Shown here one piece after another: positions 7,085 through 12,368 of a stretch of DNA of 12,368 nt. The stretch is taken from assembly GCA_041485845.1 (NCBI GenBank), contig JBGPKH010000221.1, forward strand, positions 1 through 12,368. Reading direction: 5' to 3'. This stretch comes from OMOG01 sp041485845 (GTDB taxonomy: Bacteria > Acidobacteriota > Terriglobia > Bryobacterales > Bryobacteraceae). Both the position numbers and the translations under genes were made by a program. Under the pieces are notes generated by a model. That model did not search any database and was not told where the DNA came from. It saw only the letters and a program-made list of their open reading frames with translations. How positions within the stretch are numbered: position 1 is the first letter of the stretch; each line of letters begins with the position of its first letter.

Positions 7085-8227
7085 ATGAGCATTCGCCGCG
7101 ACATTTCCGCGAAGTATTCTATTCCTCCGGAATTGCCTCAGCGGAAGGAATCGTACCTGGACTTAGAATTCCGCGTGATGACCGCGCTCTATGGCGGAGG
7201 CGCGGAAGCCGGTCATAACGACGTCGAGGACCCGTTCCGGATTCCTGCCATCCGAGGACAGTTGCGGTTCTGGTGGCGCGCGACTGCCGGTGCGCAATAC
7301 GCGAACCCCGACGACTTGCGCAAAGCAGAGGCTGCGATTTGGGGCAGCACGGAACTGGCGTCGAAGGTTCGTCTGCGCATGCTGTTTGCGGACCGCGGCA
7401 CGGAGCGCGCGGCGGCCGGCATGGGGCCGAGCGGCCGGTGGGAGAAACTACAGCCCGACTATGCGTTATTCCCCGCGCAGGAGGACCGCAAGCACATCGG
7501 GAACCTCTATTTCGGAGGCCGGTTCCGCCTGGAAGTCGCGGTGGAGGGAGGCGTTCAGACTGATGTGGACACGGCGCTGTGGGCGTGGGTGACGTTTGGC
7601 GGCATCGGGGGCAGGACCCGGCGCGGCGCCGGTTCCCTGTACTGCGCACCTTACACTTACCAGTGGAGAGAGGAAGCCATACACGCAGGAGCGAACCGCG
7701 GGTGGCCGGTGCTGACGGGCGGCACGGCGGTGATGGGAGCGCAGACGTACTCGTGGCAGAGATGCTGGGAGCAGTGCATTGAAATGCTGCGGGACTTCCG
7801 GCAGAAGCGCTATCGCTTGCGGGGACGCAGCACCTGGCCGGAGCCGGACCAGATTCGCAGGCTGACGGAACAGTGGGCGCCGCAGCACGCGCCCGTTCAC
7901 CCGGAGAAGACGTTCCCGCGTGCGCGGCTGGGGCTGCCCATCATTTTTCACTTCAAAACGCCGGAAGACCCGGAGCCAACCACACTCAACGTGATGGACA
8001 AAGAAGGCACGGAGGCGCGGATGGCCAGTCCGGTGATTCTGAAGCCGTGGGCCGTTTCGCCGACGGAGGCCATTCCGCTGCTGGTGGTCTTGAACGCTCC
8101 GGAGCCTGAGAACGTGCGGCTGCGGCAAGGCAAGAGGGAGTTCGAACTGGACTTGGGACGGAACATCTTGCCGGAGTTAGTGGCGGCGGCCGAGCAGGCC
8201 TGGGGAGGCAGGAAGATGGAGTTATGA
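7085..8227 (+). CDS. cmr1: Type III-B CRISPR RAMP protein Cmr1
   Basis: Cmr1 is the RAMP subunit at the 3' end of the crRNA-bound Cmr complex, which cleaves target RNA in the cytoplasm. The 380-residue product has the family hallmarks in order: FRVMTALYGGG (about 29-39), the signature RIPAIRGQLRFWWRA (about 52-66), IWGST with SKV (about 85-95), the RAMP glycine-rich loop FGGIGGRTRRGAGSL (about 171-185), GRSTWPEPDQIR (about 247-258), and the second RAMP domain start RARLGLPIIFHF with the later ASPVILKPW block. Nothing is truncated. A GTG at 7082 directly precedes the ATG at 7085; either could initiate, and only a weak GAG-type ribosome site is present. No cmr2-cmr6, cas10 or cas1/cas2 genes lie in this window, which is unusual because cmr1 is normally within a cmr operon. 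The gene converges on a CRISPR array whose terminal repeat starts at its stop codon. Confidence 0.93.
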   Translation: MSIRRDISAKYSIPPELPQRKESYLDLEFRVMTALYGGGAEAGHNDVEDPFRIPAIRGQLRFWWRATAGAQYANPDDLRKAEAAIWGSTELASKVRLRMLFADRGTERAAAGMGPSGRWEKLQPDYALFPAQEDRKHIGNLYFGGRFRLEVAVEGGVQTDVDTALWAWVTFGGIGGRTRRGAGSLYCAPYTYQWREEAIHAGANRGWPVLTGGTAVMGAQTYSWQRCWEQCIEMLRDFRQKRYRLRGRSTWPEPDQIRRLTEQWAPQHAPVHPEKTFPRARLGLPIIFHFKTPEDPEPTTLNVMDKEGTEARMASPVILKPWAVSPTEAIPLLVVLNAPEPENVRLRQGKREFELDLGRNILPELVAAAEQAWGGRKMEL

Positions 8228-8259
8228 AGTACCTGCTTTCGATGGGGGCGGGAGCGCTC
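8225..8259 (-). repeat. Degenerate trailer-end CRISPR repeat abutting the cmr1 stop codon
   Basis: In register with the other repeats (77 bp before the next one, leaving a 42-nt spacer), 17 of the last 18 plus-strand bases match the consensus, while the first 17 match at only five positions. On the transcribed minus strand this is an intact 5' half with a lost 3' half and no ATTGAAAC handle, the classic form of a terminal repeat. Its first three plus-strand bases, TGA, are the cmr1 stop codon. Confidence 0.82.
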
Positions 8260-8678
8260 CCAGGTTGTCGTACGAACAGCGGACCATGGGCGGGTGGATC
8301 CGTTTCAATCCCCTTCTCATCGGGGCGGGAGCGCTCACTGTAGTAATGCCTTGTCGGGATCGCTGCAACCTTGCACGTTAAGTTTCAATCCCCTTCTCAT
8401 CGGGGCAAGAGCGCTCCCAGGTCCCGCCGCGGACCTCAAACAGGGAGCTGATGAGAGTTTCAATCCCCTTCTCATCGGGGCGGGAGCGCTCCCCCGCGAC
8501 GGTCGCCCCGTCGCCTCCGCTCTCCGGCAGAACGCTTCGCCGCCGCTTTGCTGACCTCCGAAAGCAGTCGCGATCCGTACCACAGATCCCGGCATCGCCG
8601 CGCTCCCATCCTTGCCACGCCCCGCCCCCGCCCCAGCCGCGGAGTTTCAATCCCCTTCTCATCGGGGCGGGAGCTGCC
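8225..8678 (-). CRISPR. Small CRISPR array, four clear repeats plus a degenerate terminal repeat
   Basis: Repeats of 35 nt lie at 8302-8336, 8382-8416, 8457-8491 and 8644-8678, with a degenerate copy at 8225-8259. Plus-strand copies begin GTTTCAATCCCCTTCTCATC; spacers are 42, 45 and 40 nt, then an oversized 152-nt interval (8492-8643). On the minus strand each clear repeat starts near GAGCGCTCCCGCCCC and ends ATTGAAAC, the 8-nt crRNA handle of type III and I-B arrays, so transcription is leftward. A CCCC/GGGG stem with an 8-nt loop sits just before the handle. The repeat at 8382 has two changes (CAAGAG for CGGGAG), and the one at 8644 has three changes at its outer end. The degenerate copy keeps GGGGCGGGAGCGCTC but has lost the handle half, as expected for the trailer end. 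Adjacent cmr1 agrees with type III-B use. Plus-strand frames across it (FNPLLIGAG repeats) are artefacts. Confidence 0.93.
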
Positions 8679-8836
8679 ACTTGTCCGTCAAACGCCCTCC
8701 TGTGGAAGGCGGCCAGGAAAGGAAGGCCGGATCCGGTGAAGCTCCCCGTTTCAAACAACCAGCAACCAAAGGAACTTCGAAACCGCTGGGCACTTCTAAA
8801 GTTAGCGCCTATGGTGGGCAGGTCCCCGGCCTGCCG
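8679..8836 (-). promoter_or_regulatory. Putative CRISPR leader region
   Basis: These 158 bp separate the leader-side repeat from the stop codon of the minus-strand glycosyltransferase gene, and no gene is recognisable in them. Given leftward transcription of the array, this is where the leader and promoter should be. It is locally AT-richer around 8750-8810. A TTGAAAC matching the repeat handle occurs on the minus strand at 8754-8748, but the flanking bases do not fit the repeat. A 6-bp GC stem (8817-8822 with 8830-8835) just after the upstream gene's stop could be a weak terminator; it has no T run. No clear -35/-10 pair was found. Confidence 0.45.
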
Positions 8837-10360
8837 CTATTTCGGCGTGAAGATGGCGTACGAATTCGTCTGCATGGCAGGCTGATACTTGGTCAACAGC
8901 CGGGTCATGAACGCCTGCGAGAAGCGCGTGCGTTCGGCGGGCGCGATGGGCTCGCTGGTCACCAGTTGGATCGTCGAGAAGTGGCGTTCGTCGAGCAGCC
9001 GCAGGATCGCCGATTCCGGCACCCTGCCGGTCTTCACCAGTTGGTCCACATCGTAGGCATCGATCTCCTCCGGCTTGCCCGCTTCGAAGCACAGCAGCAA
9101 ACTCTCACAAAGCGCCGGTCCCGGACGCGACCGCAGGAAGTCCACGGCGCCGGCGAAATCCCGCTCGATTTGGGGGATGCTGCGAAGCGTCGAGGCGTCC
9201 TCCTGGATCCGCGGAGCCAGCATGGTGAGCGCACCCATGCAAAACGGCACGGTCAGCAGAATGGCGAGCAGGACACTGCGGAATCGCACCCGCTGGCTTA
9301 CCCACACCGCGTAGGGGAGGGCGATTCCGCCGATGATCGCCAGAGTGACCGCCGGATCGAAGAGATGGTTCAGGTCCGCGCCGGCGCCGGCCGCGAAGAA
9401 GAACGCCATCAGGTGAGCCAGCGCGAAGGCCCACACCAGCAGGCTGTTCCGGCTGGAGAGAGCATTGCCGAAACACCACGCCAGCGATGCGATGATGGCC
9501 GTCTGGAAGAAAAGCAGGTACCACACGGTGTTGGAGAGGAAGAAGGCGTAGGAATAGACCCGCGGGAAGGCCAGGTGCTCCAGAAAGTGGGAGCCATCCA
9601 ACGCGAATGTCATCACCAGAAGAAACACGGAGGCGCCCACGGCGGTCCAAAGCCACGCGAAGAAACGCTTCCTGGACGTCAACAGCAGTTGAATGCCGAC
9701 AGCGCACGGGAACGCCAGCAGGGTCTGCTTGGTGAAGAGCCCGAGTGCGAACGCCACGGCGGAAATCCGCAGCCACTTCGTAGAGCCGGGATCCCGTACG
9801 TAGGCGTAAAAGCCGAAGGCGACGAAAGCCATCCCCAGCAGGTGCGGATCGTTCATACCGATGCGGTCGGCCTTCAAGGCGCCGATGAAGATGATCAGGC
9901 TGAGAGCGGAGAATGCAGCGGAGCGGCGGGAGCGGGTCAGGCGGTGAACCGTGAGTGCGGTCAGGAGAGCCAACGCGCCGAAGGAGAGCGCCGAGATCCA
10001 TCGTCCCGTGCGGGTGACGTCGCGGGTCAGCCTGCTCAGCCAGCCGACCACGTGAAAGGAGAGCGGCGGGTAGTTGGCATAGGCGTAAACGGGTGGCTTG
10101 CCGAAGATGCGCGCCCCATCGGCCACGGCCTGTTGCAGGTAGGAATTCCAACCTTCGTTGTAGCCGATCTCGTAGCGCGCGGAAATCCGGCTGAGGGGCA
10201 TCCAGACTTCTACCAAGGCGAGCACTGCCAGGAACGAAAAAGCGATCCACCAGGGGAGAGAAGAACCGCCCAGGAGGGCAGGTTCCGGTTCCGTGGCCGC
10301 CGCCGTCGCGGAGGGCCCGCGCAACGCCGGCGCCGGGCTCTTGAGCTTGGTCCTGGCCAT
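8837..10360 (-). CDS. Polytopic GT-C-type glycosyltransferase-like membrane protein
   Basis: This 507-residue protein has a short basic, Ala/Pro-rich cytoplasmic N-terminus (1-34), then about ten hydrophobic segments, for example LPWWIAFSFLAVLALVEVW (about 35-53), ISALSFGALALLTALTV, AAFSALSLIIFIGAL, WLWTAVGASVFLLVMTFAL and SVLLAILLTVPFCMGALTML. It ends in a soluble extracytoplasmic domain of about 110 residues. The first outer loop carries YEIGYNEGWNSY (about 63-74) and YPPLSF (97-102). These resemble the first-loop acidic motif and following aromatic-Pro motif of PMT/ArnT-like (GT39) enzymes, which transfer sugars from polyprenyl-phosphate donors. The acceptor is unknown, and the Glu in YNEGW is only a candidate catalytic residue. 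The ATG at 10360 has a weak ribosome site. The gene is divergent from 10422 and lies upstream of the CRISPR leader. A generic polytopic protein without activity cannot be excluded. Confidence 0.82.
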   Translation of the reverse strand: MARTKLKSPAPALRGPSATAAATEPEPALLGGSSLPWWIAFSFLAVLALVEVWMPLSRISARYEIGYNEGWNSYLQQAVADGARIFGKPPVYAYANYPPLSFHVVGWLSRLTRDVTRTGRWISALSFGALALLTALTVHRLTRSRRSAAFSALSLIIFIGALKADRIGMNDPHLLGMAFVAFGFYAYVRDPGSTKWLRISAVAFALGLFTKQTLLAFPCAVGIQLLLTSRKRFFAWLWTAVGASVFLLVMTFALDGSHFLEHLAFPRVYSYAFFLSNTVWYLLFFQTAIIASLAWCFGNALSSRNSLLVWAFALAHLMAFFFAAGAGADLNHLFDPAVTLAIIGGIALPYAVWVSQRVRFRSVLLAILLTVPFCMGALTMLAPRIQEDASTLRSIPQIERDFAGAVDFLRSRPGPALCESLLLCFEAGKPEEIDAYDVDQLVKTGRVPESAILRLLDERHFSTIQLVTSEPIAPAERTRFSQAFMTRLLTKYQPAMQTNSYAIFTPK

Positions 10361-10421
10361 AAGACTTTACGATAGCAGGGGCCGGGGGAGTCGCGGCCGG
10401 GAGCGGCCGGGAGCAGCCGGG

Positions 10422-10700
10422 ATGGATATCATAGAACCGATGAACTGGAACGATGCAGCCGAAGATCTCCTCAACCAGGTGCTGGCGCAGACGCCTCGTC
10501 CCGTGCGGGACGCCACCGCGGCCCAACTGCGCGGGGCGGCGGAAGCCATCGCGGAGGACGATGGCAAGAACCGCGTCGGGGTGGAGACCGTCATCGTGGC
10601 GTGGGTGAAGAGCACGCCCGAGACCTTGCGCGCCGACCTGCCGCGGCAGATGGAGCGATTCGGCCTCGACCCGGACGAGTACCGTCACCTGTTGGAGTAG
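10422..10700 (+). CDS. Small PCP-reductase-like (PCP_red domain) protein
   Basis: The 92-residue soluble protein reads MNWNDAAEDLLNQVLAQ, then PRPVRDATAAQLRGAAEAIA, then NRVGVETVIVAWVKSTPE. The order Trp-x-x-x-Ala, a Pro-x-x-Val-Arg turn, a long helix, then a short helix after an I/V-x-x-E-x-V motif matches the C-terminal domain of protochlorophyllide reductase subunit B (PCP_red). That domain also occurs as small proteins in many non-phototrophs, where its job is not known. The ATG at 10422 is chosen because GGGAG at 10409-10413 sits 8 bp before it; ATG 10440 is an alternative. The upstream 61-bp gap to the divergent glycosyltransferase contains short GGCCGGGAGC repeats. The stop lies only 6 bp from the end of the convergent ABC gene. 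Family assignment is moderate because the sequence is short. Confidence 0.6.
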   Translation: MDIIEPMNWNDAAEDLLNQVLAQTPRPVRDATAAQLRGAAEAIAEDDGKNRVGVETVIVAWVKSTPETLRADLPRQMERFGLDPDEYRHLLE

Positions 10701-10706
10701 GCTGCC

Positions 10707-11495
10707 TTACAAGACGTGGTAGTAGCCGCCGCGATTCAGGACTTCCACCGGGAGGCCGAACAAGGCGCTCAACGGCGCCGGTTGCAGGACCTGGTCCTTG
10801 GGGCCGTCGCAGTACACACGCCCCGCCCGGAACAGCACCACGCGACCTACCTCGGGGATGATGTCCGGCAGGTGGTGCGTCACCATGACGATGCCGATGC
10901 CGTTGCCCGCCAGCTTGCGAAAGATCTCGCGCAGCTCGTGAGTGGCGTGCAGATCCAGGCTGGTGGTGGGCTCGTCGAGCACCAGCGCCTGCGGGTTGTG
11001 GACCAGCGCGCGGGCGATCAGAATGCGGCGCGCCTCGCCCGAAGACATCTCGTTGGTGTTGCGGCGGGCGAGGTGCGCGATTTCGAGCGTTTTCATGACC
11101 TCACTCGCCTTCCCCTCCATTTCCGGCGTGACCTCGTGATTGGGCCAGATCCCCACGCTGCCGAAAAATCCGGAGAGCACGATCTCGTAGCCCGAGTAAT
11201 CGCGGGTGCATATCTGCATCCAGTCGTTGGAGACCAGGCCCAGGTGATTGCGGAGGTCGAAGAGATGCCAGCGGTCGCGGCCCAGAATGCGCAGAGACCA
11301 GGGCTCGGGTTTGAGCCGCGGGTAGAGCTCGCGCGAGATGAGCTTGATGAGCGTGGACTTGCCCGAGCCGTTGGGACCGAGGATGGCGACGTGCTCGCCT
11401 TGCGCGATCGAGAGGGTAACGCTGTCGAGGACCATGCGGTCGCCGCGCTGCACGGTGACATTCTGGAAGTCGATGAGTGGGACGAGGGCGGTCAA
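10707..11495 (-). CDS. ABC transporter ATP-binding protein
   Basis: The 262-residue product is a single nucleotide-binding domain. It has Walker A GPNGSGKST (40-48), a signature MSSGEARR (150-157) in place of LSGGQ, Walker B LVLDEP (171-176) with D-loop SLD, and the switch histidine in VTHH (207). The Q-loop region reads LVSNDWMQ, and the helical part YSGYEIVLSGFFGSVGI is typical of the YlmA/ModF-like branch rather than of lipid or drug exporters. No permease or binding-protein gene lies next to it, so the partner is encoded elsewhere or the protein acts alone. The only in-frame start upstream of the domain is TTG at 11495 (preceded by a stop four codons earlier), with a poor ribosome site, which suggests low expression. 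It is convergent with 10422-10700 and divergent from the ferredoxin gene. Confidence 0.92.
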   Translation of the reverse strand: MTALVPLIDFQNVTVQRGDRMVLDSVTLSIAQGEHVAILGPNGSGKSTLIKLISRELYPRLKPEPWSLRILGRDRWHLFDLRNHLGLVSNDWMQICTRDYSGYEIVLSGFFGSVGIWPNHEVTPEMEGKASEVMKTLEIAHLARRNTNEMSSGEARRILIARALVHNPQALVLDEPTTSLDLHATHELREIFRKLAGNGIGIVMVTHHLPDIIPEVGRVVLFRAGRVYCDGPKDQVLQPAPLSALFGLPVEVLNRGGYYHVL

Positions 11496-11526
11496 TCCGC
11501 TATTCTACCTGGGTGGACGAGGAGCC

Positions 11527-11555
11527 TTGCCTCCGGACCCGAAGAGTGCTATACC
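11527..11555 (+). promoter_or_regulatory. Possible sigma70-type promoter of the ferredoxin gene
   Basis: TTGCCT at 11527-11532 and TATACC at 11550-11555 are separated by exactly 17 bp, each matching four of six consensus bases. They lie 31 bp upstream of the ferredoxin ATG. In GC-rich DNA such a pair is meaningful but not decisive. Confidence 0.35.
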
Positions 11556-11586
11556 CATTTCTATCGGAATTTTGTCGGGAGAAGGG

Positions 11587-11856
11587 ATGCGGACTATTTC
11601 CAAGACCGTTCCAGTCGTGTTTGGGTACCGCTGCACGGGCTGTGCGCTCTGCGAATCGGTTTGCCCGCACGGCTGCCTCGAACTCCTCGACGGAGTCGCC
11701 GTGCTGGTTCGCCCCGAAGCCTGTACGAGCGAAGGAGCCTGTGTCTCGTCCTGCCCGGAAGATGCCATGCGGATGATGAGCGTCGCGCTCAGGCAGCGGA
11801 AACCGAGCCGCGCTTGCCGTAGCCGGCGGACTCATCCAGCCACTGGCACAGCGTGA
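11587..11856 (+). CDS. Two-cluster 4Fe-4S ferredoxin-like protein
   Basis: This 89-residue cytoplasmic electron carrier has a canonical first cluster motif, C16-x2-C19-x2-C22-x3-C26-P, followed by a second motif in which the second ligand is replaced: C46-x2-E49-x2-C52-x3-C56-P. The spacing is fully kept, so this is a substitution rather than a deletion. Such sites can hold a [3Fe-4S] cluster, or a carboxylate-ligated [4Fe-4S] as in Pyrococcus ferredoxin, where Asp occupies that place. The ATG at 11587 follows GGGAG (11577-11581). The longer open frame reaching back to 11338 lies inside the opposite-strand ABC gene and is not used. The last ~28 residues are basic, low in similarity to ferredoxins, and overlap the convergent neighbour by 68 bp. 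The redox partner is not evident from the neighbourhood. Confidence 0.85.
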   Translation: MRTISKTVPVVFGYRCTGCALCESVCPHGCLELLDGVAVLVRPEACTSEGACVSSCPEDAMRMMSVALRQRKPSRACRSRRTHPATGTA

Positions 11857-12368
11857 CCGCCACCTTCTCCACACAGCGCGAAAGGACATGGTCGAGGTCG
11901 TCTGGCCACAGCCCGCTGCTGATCGAGAAGACCACCGCCGTGGAATCCGGATCTTCCGCGAGCGCCGAGACGATGGCTTCGTGCACCTGCAGCTCAGCGC
12001 CCTCGCTGAGGGAGCCCAGAAAACGCGCGAACGACAGAAACTCAAACGCGAATTCGTCGCGCAGGCGCGCGCGCCGGACGGCCGGAATCACCGCCAGAAT
12101 CTCGGCGGGTCCGGCCTTGGATTCATCGCAGTAAATCGAAGCAACCGCGCAGTCGGAGAGGTCGTGCACCAGGGCGAAGAACTTGGCCGGCGGCTCGCCC
12201 GACGTACAGCATCTCACGGGCCCAAACCACGATTTTGCCGGCGCGCTCCGCAACGACTGCAGCAGCCGGCGGTCCGGAAGGATCCAGCGGCCCAACTCGT
12301 TCGGGCCATGCCAGTCCTCGTTTCGTGAATCCCACCCGAATAACCGGATGGCGCCTTCAGTGTTGCGA
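11789..12368 (-). CDS. Hypothetical protein, 5' end beyond the window
   Basis: The minus-strand frame ending at 11789 stays open to the right edge, giving at least 192 residues. A TTG at 12295 is not needed as a start, because the frame continues upstream through LFGWDSRNEDWHGPNELG into WILPDRRLLQSL, which looks like coding sequence. The product is acidic and mixed alpha/beta, with segments such as FFALVHDLSDCAVASIYCDE, EFLSFARFLGSLSEGAE and EKVAVTLCQWLDESAGYG. No signal peptide, membrane segment or catalytic motif is seen in the visible part. I do not recognise the family. Its 3' end overlaps the 3' end of the convergent ferredoxin gene by 68 bp. Confidence 0.65.
   Translation of the reverse strand, partial: RNTEGAIRLFGWDSRNEDWHGPNELGRWILPDRRLLQSLRSAPAKSWFGPVRCCTSGEPPAKFFALVHDLSDCAVASIYCDESKAGPAEILAVIPAVRRARLRDEFAFEFLSFARFLGSLSEGAELQVHEAIVSALAEDPDSTAVVFSISSGLWPDDLDHVLSRCVEKVAVTLCQWLDESAGYGKRGSVSAA

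Noticed and set aside
8748..8760. GTTTCAAACAACC as an additional CRISPR repeat in the leader
   Set aside because: Only about seven bases match the repeat end, and the following 20 bases do not fit; the spacing of 104 bp is also off.
8817..8835. GC hairpin after the glycosyltransferase stop as a rho-independent terminator
   Set aside because: The 6-bp stem is plausible, but no T run follows on the minus strand, so it is mentioned only as weak.
8294..8885. Small ORFs across the CRISPR array with repeated FNPLLIGAG or APMRRGLKL peptides
   Set aside because: The peptides are translations of the CRISPR repeat and have no independent coding support.
8612..10375. Long plus-strand open frame (587 codons) opposite the glycosyltransferase
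   Set aside because: Its translation is Arg/Gly/Gln-rich with no domain logic, while the minus-strand frame encodes a coherent polytopic membrane protein. It also begins inside the CRISPR array.
11338..11586. Extended N-terminus of the ferredoxin frame
   Set aside because: It lies within the opposite-strand ABC gene and adds no recognisable domain; a ribosome site and a promoter-like pair favour 11587.

Overview
The window is GC-rich bacterial DNA and most resembles an acidobacterium of the Solibacter/Bryobacterales type. The reasons are family-level: a giant exported protein of tandem Big_3_5-type Ig-like domains with GTVTFFDG / GSHTLTA cores, an embedded motif (GDFS...DPLTNQPFPGGIIPVSRI) usual in acidobacterial Oar/TonB-receptor-like proteins, a PadR regulator, and a type III-B cmr1. 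No search was run, so the taxonomy is inference.

Layout. (1) 1-430, minus strand: a PadR-family regulator gene split by a ~182-bp MITE-like element (112-293) with 15-bp imperfect terminal inverted repeats. (2) 431-593: divergent intergenic region with two overlapping inverted repeats. (3) 594-6896, plus strand: a tight three-gene run of exported proteins, namely a 196-aa Big_1-like protein with a C-terminal membrane anchor, a 322-aa exported hypothetical, and a 1575-aa Ig-repeat protein (ATGA overlap between the last two). (4) 6885-7058: a G-rich imperfect tandem repeat, including a 43-bp block duplicated at exactly 60 bp, which spans the Ig gene's stop codon and fills the gap before cmr1. 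(5) 7085-8227: a full-length cmr1 with no other cmr or cas gene in the window. (6) 8225-8678: a small CRISPR array. Its repeat read on the minus strand ends in ATTGAAAC, the classic 8-nt crRNA handle, so it is probably transcribed leftward, convergent with cmr1. The terminal repeat is degenerate in exactly its trailer-distal half, and its 35-nt register begins at the cmr1 stop codon. (7) 8679-8836: putative leader. (8) 8837-10360, minus: polytopic GT-C-like glycosyltransferase. (9) 10422-10700, plus: small protein resembling the PCP-reductase C-terminal domain. (10) 10707-11495, minus: stand-alone ABC ATPase with a TTG start. (11) 11587-11856, plus: two-cluster ferredoxin in which Glu replaces one ligand of the second cluster. 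(12) 11789-12368, minus: an unrecognised ORF running off the right edge and overlapping the ferredoxin gene tail to tail.

How it fits together. The first half is an export/surface module next to what was probably a PadR-controlled promoter; the regulator now looks dead. The middle is a minimal CRISPR locus: one backbone subunit of the Cmr complex plus about four spacers, without nuclease, polymerase or adaptation genes here. The Cmr1 protein must either complete a Cmr complex encoded elsewhere or be an orphan. The right part is ordinary mixed gene content with alternating strands and very tight convergent gene ends.
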